Shown here piece by piece: positions 34,689 through 45,955 of a stretch of DNA of 64,000 nt (within the stretch, counting starts at the first letter, position 1; each line of letters begins with the position of its first letter). Position numbers and translations under genes: made by a program. The stretch covers positions 2,170,001 through 2,234,000 of the forward strand of contig NZ_CP038256.1 in assembly GCF_004564075.1 (NCBI RefSeq), in the 5' to 3' direction. The notes beneath the pieces were generated by a model. The model was not told where the DNA came from and made no database searches. It saw nothing but the letters and a program-made list of their open reading frames with translations. The DNA comes from Microbacterium sediminis. Its GTDB lineage: Bacteria > Actinomycetota > Actinomycetes > Actinomycetales > Microbacteriaceae.

Positions 34689-35576
34689 TCAGGCCTGAGC
34701 GGCGGCGCGCTCCGCGGCCTCGACGACGTTCGTCATGAGCAGCGCCACGGTCATCGGGCCGACGCCACCCGGGTTGGGCGAGAGCCAGCCGGCGACCTCG
34801 GCCACGGCCGGGTCGACGTCGCCGTAGACCTTCTGCTTGCCGGTGGCGGGGTCGTCCTCGCGCGTCACGCCCACGTCGAGCACGGCGGCACCGGGCTTGA
34901 CGTCCTCGGGGCGGATGAGGTGCTTCACGCCCGCCGAGGCGACGATCACGTCGGCCTGGCGCAGGTACTGCCCCATGTCGACCGTGCCGGTGTGCACCTG
35001 GGTGACCGTGGCGTTGATCTCGCGTCGCGTGAGGATCAGTCCGATGGAGCGGCCGATCGTCACGCCGCGGCCGACGACGACGACATGCTTGCCGTTCAGG
35101 TCGTAGTCGTTGCGCTGCAGCAGCTCGATCACGCCGCGCGGCGTGCAGGGCAGCGGCGTGGTGATCGGCGCGTTGACGTTGAGCACGAGGCGCCCGAGGT
35201 TCGTCGGGTGCAGACCGTCGGCGTCCTTGGCCGGGTCGATCCGCTCGAGGATGCGATCGGTGTCGAGGTGCTTCGGCAGCGGCAGCTGCACGATGTACCC
35301 GTGGCACGAGGGGTCGGCGTTCAGCTCGTCGATCAGCGCCTCGACCTGCTCCTGCGTCGCGTCGGCCGGCAGCTCGCGCTGGATCGAGTTCATGCCGATC
35401 GCCTCGGACTGCCGGTGCTTCATGCCCACGTACAGCTGCGACGCGGGGTCGGCGCCGACGAGCACCGTGGCGATGCCGGGCGTGATGCCCTTCTCCTTGA
35501 GCGCCGCGACGCGCTCGGCGAGCTCCGCCTTGATCGCGGCCGACGCCGCCTTGCCGTCGAGAACCTTCGCGGTCAT
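34689..35576 (-). CDS. folD: Bifunctional methylenetetrahydrofolate dehydrogenase/cyclohydrolase
   Basis: A 295 aa enzyme that interconverts 5,10-methylene-, methenyl- and 10-formyl-THF. Seen: [16 protein letters not shown] (Tyr and Lys in YxxxK), [13 protein letters not shown] [38 protein letters not shown] for NADP, and the C-terminal [12 protein letters not shown] at 35576 with GAGGAGGAA just upstream. An in-frame ATG 15 codons earlier (35621) lies 7 nt after TATGGT and could give a longer leaderless form. Second gene after glyA, which carries a ZTP riboswitch. Confidence 0.96.
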   Translation of the reverse strand: MTAKVLDGKAASAAIKAELAERVAALKEKGITPGIATVLVGADPASQLYVGMKHRQSEAIGMNSIQRELPADATQEQVEALIDELNADPSCHGYIVQLPLPKHLDTDRILERIDPAKDADGLHPTNLGRLVLNVNAPITTPLPCTPRGVIELLQRNDYDLNGKHVVVVGRGVTIGRSIGLILTRREINATVTQVHTGTVDMGQYLRQADVIVASAGVKHLIRPEDVKPGAAVLDVGVTREDDPATGKQKVYGDVDPAVAEVAGWLSPNPGGVGPMTVALLMTNVVEAAERAAAQA

Positions 35577-35650
35577 CCGTTCCTCCTCATCGAGAGCGGG
35601 ATCGCCCAGCGCGGGCGACATCCCTCTCACCATAGTGAAATCGCGCGGGT

Positions 35651-36949
35651 TCAGATACCGGCGTAGCCCTGGCCGGCCGTCTCGATGCCGGGGTAGAGCG
35701 GGAAGGCGTCGGCCAGGGCGGCGACGCGGGCGCGGAGCGCGGCGATGTCGGGGTCGGGCAGCAGCGCGAGCGCGATGATGTCGGCGACCTCGGTGAACTC
35801 CGCGTCGCCGAAGCCGCGCGTGGCCAGCGCCGGGGTGCCGATGCGCAGGCCCGAGGTGATCATGGGCGGGCGCGGGTCGTTGGGCACGGAGTTGCGGTTC
35901 ACCGTGATGCGGATCTCGTGCAGCAGGTCCTCGGCCTGCTTGCCGTCGATCGCCGCGTCGCGCAGGTCGACGAGCACGAGGTGCACGTCGGTGCCGCCGG
36001 AGCGCACCGCGATGCCCGCGTCCGTCACGTCCTGCCGCGTGAGGCGCTCGGCGAGGATCCGGGCGCCGCGCAGCGTGCGCTCCTGGCGGTCGCGGAACTC
36101 CGGCGTCGCCGCCAGCTTGAACGCGGTCGCCTTCGCCGCGATGACGTGCATGAGCGGGCCGCCCTGCTGGCCCGGGAACACGGCGGTGTTGATCTTCTTC
36201 GCCAGGTCGGCGTCGTTGGTGAGGATGAAGCCGGAGCGGGGGCCGCCGATGGTCTTGTGCACGGTCGACGAGACGACGTGCGCGTGCGGCACGGGGCTCG
36301 GATGCAGGCCGGCGGCCACGAGGCCGGCGAAGTGCGCCATGTCGACCCACAGGAGCGCGCCCACCTCGTCGGCGATCGCGCGGAAGGCGGCGAAGTCGAG
36401 CTGGCGCGGGTACGCCGACCAGCCGGCGATGATCACCTTCGGCTGGTGCTCGATCGCGAGGCGGCGCACCTCGTCCATGTCGACCATCGAGGTCTCGGGG
36501 TCGACCTCGTAGGGCACGACGTTGTAGAGGCGGCCGGAGAAGTTGATCTTCATGCCGTGCGTGAGGTGGCCGCCGTGGTCGAGCGAGAGGCCGAGGATCG
36601 TGTCGCCCGGGCGGGCGATGGCGTGCAGCACGGCGGCGTTGGCCGAGGCGCCCGAGTGGGGCTGGACGTTGGCGAACTCGGCGCCGAAGAGCGCCTTGGC
36701 GCGCTCGATCGCGAGGTTCTCGGCGACGTCGACCTCCTCGCAGCCGCCGTAGTAGCGGCGGCCGGGGTAGCCCTCGGCGTACTTGTTGGTGAGCACGGAG
36801 CCCTGCGACTGCAGCACCGACAGCGGCACGAAGTTCTCCGACGCGATCATCTCGAGGAAGCCGCGCTGGCGGTCCAGTTCGCGCTGCAGGACCTGCGCGA
36901 TCTCGGGGTCGACCTCGGCGAGGGGGGCGTTGAACAGCGGATCGGTCAT
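35651..36949 (-). CDS. glyA: Serine hydroxymethyltransferase
   Basis: A 432 aa PLP enzyme converting serine and THF to glycine and methylene-THF, the substrate of FolD. Seen: [43 protein letters not shown], and the PLP lysine in [16 protein letters not shown]. It is the first gene of glyA-folD, 74 bp apart, and sits behind a ZTP riboswitch that joins both to the folate/purine state of the cell. ATG chosen at the canonical N-terminus ([10 protein letters not shown]). A longer frame upstream would run through the riboswitch. Confidence 0.97.
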   Translation of the reverse strand: MTDPLFNAPLAEVDPEIAQVLQRELDRQRGFLEMIASENFVPLSVLQSQGSVLTNKYAEGYPGRRYYGGCEEVDVAENLAIERAKALFGAEFANVQPHSGASANAAVLHAIARPGDTILGLSLDHGGHLTHGMKINFSGRLYNVVPYEVDPETSMVDMDEVRRLAIEHQPKVIIAGWSAYPRQLDFAAFRAIADEVGALLWVDMAHFAGLVAAGLHPSPVPHAHVVSSTVHKTIGGPRSGFILTNDADLAKKINTAVFPGQQGGPLMHVIAAKATAFKLAATPEFRDRQERTLRGARILAERLTRQDVTDAGIAVRSGGTDVHLVLVDLRDAAIDGKQAEDLLHEIRITVNRNSVPNDPRPPMITSGLRIGTPALATRGFGDAEFTEVADIIALALLPDPDIAALRARVAALADAFPLYPGIETAGQGYAGI

Positions 36950-36990
36950 GACGATCTCCAGACGACGTGGCGGATGACGGGTGTTCGCTT

Positions 36991-37066
36991 CGGCCCAGGC
37001 GCGCGGTCGAAATGCCGTCCAGGTCGCTCCCCGGTGGTGACCCACCTCAACGCCAGTCGCGACCCG
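36991..37066 (-). ncRNA. ZTP riboswitch (pfl motif)
   Basis: Read on the minus strand: GGGTCGCGACTGGCG, then GAGGTGGG / CCACC hairpin, CGGGGAGCGACC closing the GGTCGC/GCGACC helix, a variable spacer, and the conserved CGCGCGCCTGGGC 3' part that forms the pseudoknot. These are the hallmark elements of the ZTP/ZMP aptamer. It ends 41 nt before the glyA ATG. Known role of the class: sense ZMP/ZTP, which builds up when 10-formyl-THF runs short, and turn on folate and one-carbon genes such as glyA and folD. Confidence 0.93.
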
Positions 37067-37069
37067 TCG

Positions 37070-37075
37070 ATTGTA
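37070..37075 (-). promoter_or_regulatory. -10 box of the ZTP riboswitch transcript
   Basis: TACAAT read on the minus strand, a near-ideal -10 box, ends 4 bp before the first aptamer helix, so the transcript would begin at or just inside it. It shares the gap with the divergent nagA promoter region. Confidence 0.6.
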
Positions 37076-37132
37076 ACGGACGCGGGCGCCGCGACGACGG
37101 CCGATCCGGCCCCGTGTGGCACGCTTTTCGGC

Positions 37133-38281
37133 ATGGGCATCCTGATCCACTCCGCGCGTCTCGTGACCGATCGCGCCGAGACGGCCGACGCGTGGATCCG
37201 GCTCGACGGCGACCGTGTCGCGGCGGTCGGCACGGGCGCCCCGCCGGCCCCGCGGCCGGGTGACGAGGTCGTCGACGCGCGGGAGGTGGCCGGCCCGGGG
37301 GCGACCCTGACGCCGGGCTTCATCGACATCCACGGCCACGGCGGCGGCGGCGCGGCGTTCGACGACGGCGCCGACGCGATCCGCACCGCCCGCGCGCTGC
37401 ACCGCGCCCACGGCACCACCCGCGCGGTCGTCTCGCTCGTCACCGCCCCGATCGACCGGCTCGCCGAGCGCGTGGCCGTCGTGGCGGAGCTGGCCGCCAC
37501 CGATCCGGGCATCCTCGGTTCCCATCTCGAGGGCCCGTTCCTCGACCCCGGCCACAACGGCGCGCACGATCCGGCGCTGCTGCGCGATCCCACGCCGGCC
37601 GACCTCGGCCGGCTGCTGGAGGCCGGTCGAGGCACGGTCCGCCAGGTCACGATCGCGCCCGAGCGGCCCGGCGGCATCGACGCCGTGCGCCTCGTGGTCG
37701 GCACGGGCGCCGCCGCGGCGATCGGCCACACCGACGCCGACGCCGAGACGGCCCTCGCCGCGATCAACGCGGGCGCGACGATCCTCACGCACGCGTTCAA
37801 CGCCATGCGGCCGATCCACCACCGCGACCCCGGCCCCATCCCCGTCGCGGCACGCGACGAGCGCGTCACCCTGGAGCTGATCGCCGACGGCGTGCACGTG
37901 CGCGACGAGGTGATGCGCATGCTGTTCGCCTCGGCCCCGGGCCGGGTGGCCCTGGTGACCGACGCGATGGCGGCGGCCGGCATGGCCGACGGCGCGTATG
38001 TGCTCGGCGCGCTCGACGTCGACGTGACCGGCGGCGTGGCGCGCGTGCGCGACTCGGGGGCGATCGCGGGCTCCACCCTCACGCAGGACGCGGCGCTGCG
38101 CCGAGCCGTGGCGTTCGGTGCGCCGCTGGCCGACGCGGTCGACGCCCTCACCGCCGTGCCCGCGCGGGCGGTCGGGCGCGCCGATCTGGGATCGCTGCGC
38201 GAGGGCGCGGCGGCCGACGCGGTGCTGCTCGACGCCGATCTCCGGGTGCGCGCGGTGTGGGCCGCCGGCGCTCGCGCCTGA
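37133..38281 (+). CDS. nagA: N-acetylglucosamine-6-phosphate deacetylase
   Basis: A 382 aa amidohydrolase that removes the acetyl group from GlcNAc-6-P during cell-wall or chitin sugar recycling. Seen: [19 protein letters not shown] (metal-site HxH), [19 protein letters not shown] (Glu metal ligand), IGHTDADAE and THAFNAM (His ligands), IADGVHV and the catalytic Asp in [12 protein letters not shown] is 7 nt after CACGCT, a weak -10 candidate. Divergent from glyA, with the riboswitch promoter in the shared gap. A large terminator follows. Confidence 0.95.
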   Translation: MGILIHSARLVTDRAETADAWIRLDGDRVAAVGTGAPPAPRPGDEVVDAREVAGPGATLTPGFIDIHGHGGGGAAFDDGADAIRTARALHRAHGTTRAVVSLVTAPIDRLAERVAVVAELAATDPGILGSHLEGPFLDPGHNGAHDPALLRDPTPADLGRLLEAGRGTVRQVTIAPERPGGIDAVRLVVGTGAAAAIGHTDADAETALAAINAGATILTHAFNAMRPIHHRDPGPIPVAARDERVTLELIADGVHVRDEVMRMLFASAPGRVALVTDAMAAAGMADGAYVLGALDVDVTGGVARVRDSGAIAGSTLTQDAALRRAVAFGAPLADAVDALTAVPARAVGRADLGSLREGAAADAVLLDADLRVRAVWAAGARA

Positions 38282-38645
38282 CGCCCCAACCGGCACCCGG
38301 TTCGGGTCCCGGATGCCGGCCGCCTGGGGATGAATGAGGGGCCGGCGGTTCCCCCGAACGCCGGCCCCTCTTCATCGGTACGGGCGCCGGACCCCCTCCC
38401 CCGAAGTGGTCCGGCTCCCGTCTTCCGGCGGATGACCGCCGGGTTCGCGCCGGTTCCCCAACCCCCGCTGGGCTCTCGGCGCACGCCTCTCTCACCGGAT
38501 GAGACCGGCGCGGGGGCCTTTCATGACGCGACTTCTCGAAAAAATCCGAAGATTCTCGTTCTCGGCTGCTCTGGGCCGGAAAACCGCTCCGAAATCGGCC
38601 CAGAACTGGCGCTCGGCACCGCGACGCGACCAGAATGGGAGGGTT
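38282..38645. other. Gap between nagA and the sigma-factor gene
   Basis: 364 bp. The first 95 bp hold a CCGG-rich hairpin (about 38291-38318) and the nagA terminator. The rest, 38377-38645, shows no recognisable gene; its last 130 bp are richer in A and T (for example CTCGAAAAAATCC) and should hold the promoter of the sigma factor. No clear -35/-10 pair was recognised. Confidence 0.6.
38329..38376 (+). terminator. Terminator of nagA
   Basis: A 12 bp perfect stem (GAGGGGCCGGCG / CGCCGGCCCCTC) extended by GATGAA/TTCATC with one bulged T, 18 bp in total. No long T-tract. Confidence 0.85.
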
Positions 38646-40592
<1,947 letters not shown>

Positions 40593-40633
40593 GCCCCATT
40601 CCACCGGCGCCGCACCCGCGATAGCGTCGAGCC

Positions 40634-41611
40634 ATGACGCCCCTGCGGATCGCGGTCACCGGCGCTGCCGGTCAGATCGGCTACAGCCTCCTGTTCCGTC
40701 TCGCGGCCGGCGGCCTGGGCGACCGGCCCATCGAGCTGCGACTGCTCGAGATCACCCCGGCGCTGAAGGCGCTCGAGGGCGTGGTGATGGAGCTGCAGGA
40801 CGGCGCCTTCCCCCTGCTGGCGGGCGTCGAGACCGGTGACGATCCGCGCGCGCTGTTCGACGGCGTCGACCTCGCGCTGCTCGTCGGGGCCCGCCCGCGC
40901 GGCGCCGACATGACCCGCGGCGATCTGCTCGAGGCCAACGGGGCCATCTTCCGCGCCCAGGGCGAGGCGCTCGGGGCGGTCGCGGCCGACGACGTGCGCG
41001 TGCTCGCGACGGGGAACCCCGCCAACACCAACGCGTACATCGCCGCCGCGCACGCCCCCGACATCCCCCGCGATCGCTTCGCCGCGCTCACCCGCCTCGA
41101 CCACAACCGCGCCGTGGCGCAGCTGGCCGCCAAGACGGGCGCGGCGGTGTCGGACATCTCGCGCGTGGCGATCTGGGGCAACCACTCGGCCACGCAGTAC
41201 CCCGATCTCACGCACGCCCTCGTCGGCGATCGCCCCGCCCTCGAGGTCGTGGGCGACGCGGCGTGGGTCGAGCGCGACTTCATCCCCACCGTCGCGAACC
41301 GCGGCACGGCCGTCATCGAGGCGCGCGGGTCGTCGTCCGCGGCCTCGGCGGCCAGCGCCACCGTCGACGCCGCGCGGGACTGGCTGGGCCGCACGGCCGA
41401 GGGCGACTGGACCTCGATGGCCGTGGTCTCCGACGGCTCCTACGGCGTGCCCGAGGGACTCGTCAGCTCGTTCCCGGTGACCACCCGCGACGGCGACTGG
41501 GCGATCGTCCCCGGCCTGGAGATCGACGACTTCTCGCGCGCGCGGATCGATGCGTCCGCGGCCGAGCTGGCCGCCGAGGCGGAGCAGGTGCGGGCGCTCG
41601 GCCTCGTCTGA
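40634..41611 (+). CDS. mdh: Malate dehydrogenase
   Basis: A 325 aa NAD-dependent enzyme of the TCA cycle. Seen: [19 protein letters not shown] (dinucleotide loop typical of the cytosolic/actinobacterial MDH group), [22 protein letters not shown] (substrate Arg region), [17 protein letters not shown] with catalytic Asp, and the active-site His in [15 protein letters not shown] lies 6 nt after TAGCGT (40622-40627), so leaderless. It converges on the PAP2 gene, with 4 bp between stops. Confidence 0.97.
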   Translation: MTPLRIAVTGAAGQIGYSLLFRLAAGGLGDRPIELRLLEITPALKALEGVVMELQDGAFPLLAGVETGDDPRALFDGVDLALLVGARPRGADMTRGDLLEANGAIFRAQGEALGAVAADDVRVLATGNPANTNAYIAAAHAPDIPRDRFAALTRLDHNRAVAQLAAKTGAAVSDISRVAIWGNHSATQYPDLTHALVGDRPALEVVGDAAWVERDFIPTVANRGTAVIEARGSSSAASAASATVDAARDWLGRTAEGDWTSMAVVSDGSYGVPEGLVSSFPVTTRDGDWAIVPGLEIDDFSRARIDASAAELAAEAEQVRALGLV

Positions 41612-41615
41612 GGCC

Positions 41616-42251
41616 TCAGCCGCCCGGCAGGCGACGCCCCGCGCGGTCGATCCGCTCGACGATCGCGCTCACGACGAGCACCGCACCGACGCCCACGAGC
41701 GCCCCGCCGATCGTGTCGGTCAGCCAGTGCGCCGAGAGGTGCGTGCGCGAGAACGCCATGGCGAGCGTCGCCACGGCGCCGATCGCGGCGGTCCCCCACC
41801 GTGGGAACGCGACCCACAGGGCGGTCGCGATCGTCGCCGCGAACGCCGCGTGGCCCGACGGGTAGGCGAACGACGCGATGTCGATGACGATGTCGTCCGG
41901 CCGCGCGCGGGCGAAGACCGCCTTGCCCGCCTGCACCAGCCCCGTGCTCGCGAGCGCCGCCGCCGCGTAGACGAGCGCGTCGCGCTGCCGACGCAGCAGG
42001 AGCAGCACCACGATCAGCCCGAGCGGGATCCAGAAATGCGCGAGGATGCCGCCGCCGATCGCGTCGAGCACCAGCGAGGCGCCGCGCAGCGGCTCCGGGA
42101 GCTCGGCCACCACCTGCCGCCACCACGCGTCGACGGCCAGCGGCCCGTCGCCGGCGACGATCCGGATGAGCACCCCGAGGCCGGCCGCGGCCACGAGCGC
42201 GGCGGTCCCCCACCGCGCCGGGTGGCGCGCGCCGCGGTCGTCGTCGTCCAT
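41616..42251 (-). CDS. PAP2-family phosphatase
   Basis: A 211 aa membrane phosphatase with about six helices. The three-part active site is present: KAVFARARP (K-x6-RP), FAYPSGHAAF (PSGH) and SRTHLSAHWLTD (SRxxxxxHxxxD). Typical substrates are undecaprenyl pyrophosphate or other lipid phosphates; which one is used here is not clear from sequence. ATG start: CAGGAT 6 nt upstream is a weak -10 candidate. Stands alone between convergent mdh and divergent DUF3105 gene. Confidence 0.92.
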   Translation of the reverse strand: MDDDDRGARHPARWGTAALVAAAGLGVLIRIVAGDGPLAVDAWWRQVVAELPEPLRGASLVLDAIGGGILAHFWIPLGLIVVLLLLRRQRDALVYAAAALASTGLVQAGKAVFARARPDDIVIDIASFAYPSGHAAFAATIATALWVAFPRWGTAAIGAVATLAMAFSRTHLSAHWLTDTIGGALVGVGAVLVVSAIVERIDRAGRRLPGG

Positions 42252-42330
42252 GCGCCTATCCTGCCGATTCCCAGCCCGGGCCGCCCCGCTCCCAGGCTCC
42301 CGTTACCTGCATTCCCATTAATCTGAATGA

Positions 42331-43035
42331 ATGGCGAAGAACGGCAAGGGCACCAGCGGGAACCCGGCGCGCGCGGCGGAGCAGCAGCTGACCGTCAAGC
42401 AGCAGCGCGAGGCCAACCGCCAGGCGAAGCTCGCCGAGTACCAGGCACAGCTCAAGAAGCGCCAGCGCGGCAAGCTCGTGTGGTGGGCCGTGGGCTCCGC
42501 CGCCGTCCTCGCCGTCGTGGCCGCGATCGTCGTGTCGTACGTCTTCGCACCGCAGTACGCCGAGTACACGGCGGGCGGTGACGGCTCCGCGATCGAGGGC
42601 GTCGAGACCTTCGAGAACGACACCACGCACGTCGAGATCGGCACCGAGGTCGACTACGCGCAGACCCCGTCGGCCGGTGGCGAGCACTACCCGTACTGGC
42701 TCAACTGCGGCATCTACACCGAGCCGCAGGAGGACGAGTACGCCACGCACTCGATGGAGCACGGCGCCGTCTGGCTCACCTACGACCCCGCGCAGGTCAG
42801 CGACGACGACATCGCCCGCCTCGAGGCGATCACGCCCCGCACCTACGCGATCCTCTCGCCGTACGAGGGCATGGACAGCCCGATCTCGATCCAGGCCTGG
42901 AACGCGCAGCTGAAGGTCGACTCCGCCGACGACCCGCGCCTGGGCGAGTTCTTCGAGGAGTACTGGCGCAGCGAGAACGTCCCGGAGCCCGGCTCGGCCT
43001 GCTCCGGCGCGTACGACGGCCCCGGCAAGGCGTAA
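42331..43035 (+). CDS. DUF3105 membrane-anchored exported protein
   Basis: A 234 aa protein with a Lys/Gln/Arg-rich cytoplasmic N-terminus (residues 1-48), one membrane helix (WWAVGSAAVLAVVAAIVVSYVF) and a DUF3105 domain outside. The domain has the characteristic GGEHYPYWLNCGIYTEP and YATHSMEHGAVWLTYDP. The His/Met/Cys content suggests metal binding, but function is unknown. ATG lies 6 nt after TAATCT (42319-42324), so leaderless. Followed after 3 nt by a DUF305 gene; the two families are often paired in Actinobacteria. Confidence 0.9.
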   Translation: MAKNGKGTSGNPARAAEQQLTVKQQREANRQAKLAEYQAQLKKRQRGKLVWWAVGSAAVLAVVAAIVVSYVFAPQYAEYTAGGDGSAIEGVETFENDTTHVEIGTEVDYAQTPSAGGEHYPYWLNCGIYTEPQEDEYATHSMEHGAVWLTYDPAQVSDDDIARLEAITPRTYAILSPYEGMDSPISIQAWNAQLKVDSADDPRLGEFFEEYWRSENVPEPGSACSGAYDGPGKA

Positions 43036-43038
43036 CCG

Positions 43039-43710
43039 ATGTCGGGCGAGGACGTCGCCGAGCGCGAGGGCGCGCGCCCTCGCCGCTCCTGGCCGCTGAT
43101 CGTCTTCGTGCTCGTCCTCGTCGCGGGCGGCGCGTTCGCCGCCGGGCGGTTCTCGGCCTTCGACACGGTGGCCGCCCCCAACCGCGCCGACATCGGCTTC
43201 GCGCGCGACATGCAGGTGCATCACGCGCAGGCCGTCGAGATGGCGATGATCGAGTACCGCGCCACGCAGGACGACGAGCTGCGCGTCGTCGCCTACGACA
43301 TCGCCACCGGCCAGCAGGCGCAGAGCGGCGAGATGTACGCGTGGCTCGTGGAGTGGGGCCTGCCGCAGCGCGGGTCGGAGCCGCTCATGGCCTGGATGCA
43401 GGGCACCGAGCACGACCACGGCGGCGCCGTCACGTCGGACGCCACCGAGGACGAGCTGCGCGAGGCGATGGGCATGGCCACCGACGAGGAGCTCGCGCAG
43501 CTGCAGGAGTTGGCCGGCACCACGGCGGGCGATTGCCTCTTCACCGACCTGATGATCGAGCACCACACCGGCGCGCTCGAGATGGTCGCCGCCGAGCGCG
43601 ACCTCGGCAGCATCCCGCGCGTACTGCAGACCGCCGAGGCGATGGCCGACACCCAGCAGCGCGAGATCGAGGTGCTGCAGTCGGCGCAGGCCCGCCTCGG
43701 CTGCGGCTGA
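43039..43710 (+). CDS. DUF305 membrane-anchored exported protein
   Basis: A 223 aa protein with one N-terminal helix (LIVFVLVLVAGGAFAAGRF) and an external DUF305 domain of the ferritin-like four-helix type. It has two HH motifs, FARDMQVHHAQAVEMA and LMIEHHTGALEMV, that are the family hallmark and probable metal sites. DUF305 proteins are linked to copper and other metals by genome context. Starts 3 nt after the DUF3105 gene, so co-transcribed. Convergent with the ABC transporter operon, 4 bp between stops. Confidence 0.92.
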   Translation: MSGEDVAEREGARPRRSWPLIVFVLVLVAGGAFAAGRFSAFDTVAAPNRADIGFARDMQVHHAQAVEMAMIEYRATQDDELRVVAYDIATGQQAQSGEMYAWLVEWGLPQRGSEPLMAWMQGTEHDHGGAVTSDATEDELREAMGMATDEELAQLQELAGTTAGDCLFTDLMIEHHTGALEMVAAERDLGSIPRVLQTAEAMADTQQREIEVLQSAQARLGCG

Positions 43711-43714
43711 TCCC

Positions 43715-44602
43715 CTACTTCTGCGAGCCGGCGAGCATCGCCTGCACGAAGTAGCGCTGGAAGGCGAAGAACACGATCAGCGGCACGATCATCGACAGGA
43801 ACGCGCCCGCGGAGAGCACGTCGATGTTCGAGCCGAACTGCCGCAGCTGCGACTGGATCGCCACCGTCAGCGGCATCGACTCGGAGTTCGTGAAGATCAG
43901 CGCCACGAGCATGTCGTTCCACGTCCACAGGAACTGGAAGATCGCCAGAGACGCGACCGCCGGCATCGCCAGCGGCAGCATCACCGTGAAGAAGATCCGC
44001 CACTCCCCCGCGCCGTCGATCCGCGCCGCCTCGATCAGCTCGCCGGGCACCTCGGTGAAGAAGTTGCGCAGCAGGAAGATCGCGAACGGCAGGCCGAACG
44101 CCGTGTGGAAGAGGATGACGCCGATCACGCTGCCGAAGATCCCGAGCACGCCGAACATCTGCGCGAGCGGGATGATCGCCACCTGGATCGGCACGGCGAG
44201 CAGCACGATCACGACGATGAGCAGCCAGTCGCGCCCGGGGAACTGCATCCACGCGAACGCGTAGCCGGCGAGCGACCCGATGAGCACGACGAGGATCGTC
44301 GTGGGCACCGAGATGACGATGGTGTTCCAGATCGACCCGGTGATGTCGGGGTTCTGCAGCAGGTTGGCGTAGTTCTGGATCGTGATCTCGGCCGGCTTGG
44401 TGAAGATCGTCCACCAGCCGGACTCGGCGTTGTCGCCCGCCGTGCGCAGCGAGGTCAGGAACAGGCCGATGCTCGGCACGAGCCAGAACAGCGCCACGAT
44501 CAGCAGCACGATGTTGATGACGGTGCTGCCGAGACCGTCGAGGATCCGCTGGGCGAGCGTCTTCTTCTTGGTGACGAGCCCGAGCGCCTGTGCCGAGGTC
44601 AT
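43715..44602 (-). CDS. Carbohydrate ABC transporter permease (MalG type)
   Basis: A 295 aa inner-membrane permease with six helices. The EAA loop, which contacts the ATPase, is ELIEAARIDGAGEWRIFFTVMLPL near residue 200. It pairs with the permease encoded just upstream; the genes overlap by ATGA. No ATPase gene is in the operon, so a shared MsiK-like ATPase, common in Actinobacteria, probably drives it; this is inference. Substrate most likely an oligosaccharide or glucoside. Confidence 0.93.
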   Translation of the reverse strand: MTSAQALGLVTKKKTLAQRILDGLGSTVINIVLLIVALFWLVPSIGLFLTSLRTAGDNAESGWWTIFTKPAEITIQNYANLLQNPDITGSIWNTIVISVPTTILVVLIGSLAGYAFAWMQFPGRDWLLIVVIVLLAVPIQVAIIPLAQMFGVLGIFGSVIGVILFHTAFGLPFAIFLLRNFFTEVPGELIEAARIDGAGEWRIFFTVMLPLAMPAVASLAIFQFLWTWNDMLVALIFTNSESMPLTVAIQSQLRQFGSNIDVLSAGAFLSMIVPLIVFFAFQRYFVQAMLAGSQK

Positions 44603-45948
44603 CGCGCCTTCTCCTGCCGGAAGCGCCGCACGTTCATGATCATCGAGGGCAGCACGAGCACGAGCAGCAGGATCGCCAGCGCCGAGCCGAGGCCCTGGTT
44701 GTTGCCGCCGCCGAACGACTGCGTCCACATCTCGACGGCGATCACATTGGCCGCCGGTTTCGAGGCGCCGGGTGGGATGACGTAGACGAGGTCGAAGATC
44801 TTCAGCACGTTGATGATGAGGGTCACGAACACGACGATGAGCACGGGGGCGAGCAACGGGGCGGTGATCTTGGTGAACACCTTCCACTCGCTGGCGCCGT
44901 CCATGCGGGCGGCCTCCTGCAGCGAGCGGTCCATGGCCGACAGGCCCGAGGCGATCATCACCATCGCGAAGCCCGCCCAGATCCAGATGTACGACAGGAT
45001 CACGACGGCGTTGATGAACGACGCCGACAGCCACGAGACGCCCTGCCCGCCCTCGTCGAAGTTCGACGCCGGTAGCGCGACGGTGTAGCTCTCGCCCTCG
45101 CTCAGGCCCGTGATCGTGTACTCGCCGCCGGCGCCGGTGGTGGCGAAGCCGGCGATCGAGCCGTCCGGGGCGACCGCGTCGACGCGCACGCCCGGCAGGC
45201 CGCTCTTGCCCTCCTCGATCTCGCCGTTGGTGCCGCCGCCGCCGCGGATGACGTCGAGGAACACCGTGCCGGCGATCTCGCCGCTGCCGGCGGAGTCGAC
45301 CGCCACCGCGTCGGTCGCCTCCTCGGGGAGGTTGCTCTGGCGGATGCCGGTGAGCGCGAAGTTCTGGATCGATCCCGGCTGCACCGCCTCCTCCGAGGAG
45401 ATGATGCCGCGATCGGCGACGATCCCCGTGCCCTCGCGCGGTCCCGCGCCCGGGTAGTTGGCGGCGTCGCCGAACCATCCCTGCGCCGCCACGATCGCGG
45501 CGTTGACGGCGCCGAGGTTGGGGTTCTCCTGGAACAGTCCGCGGAAGATCACGCCCGCGGCGAGCATCGAGATCGCCATGGGCATGAAGATGATGAGCCG
45601 GAACGCCGTCTTCCACGCCAGCCGCTCGATCAGCACGGCGAAGATCAGCCCCAGGATCGTGCACGCGGCGGGGGCCACGATCACCCAGATCACGTTGTTG
45701 CGGATCGCGGTGAACGTGGTGTCGTTCGTGAACATCGTCACGTAGTTCTCGAACCCCACGAAGCTCTGGCCTCGGCGGTCGAAGAGCGACCGGATGACCG
45801 TGTACACGATCGGGTACACGACGAACGCGCCGAGGAAGACCAGCGCGGGCGAGAGGAAGGCTGCGGTGATGACGAACCGGCGCCAGCCGCCCCGCTCCGG
45901 AGCGTGCTCCGGAGCGGGCGCGGTCGGCGCCGCGGCGACGGCTGTCAC
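44599..45948 (-). CDS. Carbohydrate ABC transporter permease with an inserted external domain
   Basis: A 449 aa MalF-type permease, well above the ~300 aa usual. Helices at ~26-50, 83-105 and 118-140 are followed by an extra ~165 aa segment (about 143-308). This includes a Cna-B/SdrD-B-like beta-sandwich at ~224-293 (GTVFLDVIRGGGG, LPGVRVDAVAPDGS, GEYTITGLSEGESYTVALP). The membrane part then resumes, with the EAA loop SLQEAARMDGASEWKVFTKI near 340. It starts 7 nt after the substrate-binding gene. The insert should lie outside, near the binding protein docking site. Confidence 0.92.
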   Translation of the reverse strand: MTAVAAAPTAPAPEHAPERGGWRRFVITAAFLSPALVFLGAFVVYPIVYTVIRSLFDRRGQSFVGFENYVTMFTNDTTFTAIRNNVIWVIVAPAACTILGLIFAVLIERLAWKTAFRLIIFMPMAISMLAAGVIFRGLFQENPNLGAVNAAIVAAQGWFGDAANYPGAGPREGTGIVADRGIISSEEAVQPGSIQNFALTGIRQSNLPEEATDAVAVDSAGSGEIAGTVFLDVIRGGGGTNGEIEEGKSGLPGVRVDAVAPDGSIAGFATTGAGGEYTITGLSEGESYTVALPASNFDEGGQGVSWLSASFINAVVILSYIWIWAGFAMVMIASGLSAMDRSLQEAARMDGASEWKVFTKITAPLLAPVLIVVFVTLIINVLKIFDLVYVIPPGASKPAANVIAVEMWTQSFGGGNNQGLGSALAILLLVLVLPSMIMNVRRFRQEKAR

Positions 45949-45955
45949 AGCCCGC

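Noticed and set aside
36991..37066. Glycine riboswitch before glyA
   Set aside because: The sequence has the GACTGGCG, GGGGAGCGACC and CCTGGGC elements of the ZTP class and lacks the glycine aptamer core.
35651..38296. Extension of glyA upstream to about 881 codons
   Set aside because: The extra part crosses the ZTP riboswitch and lies antisense to nagA; glyA has its normal N-terminus at 36949.
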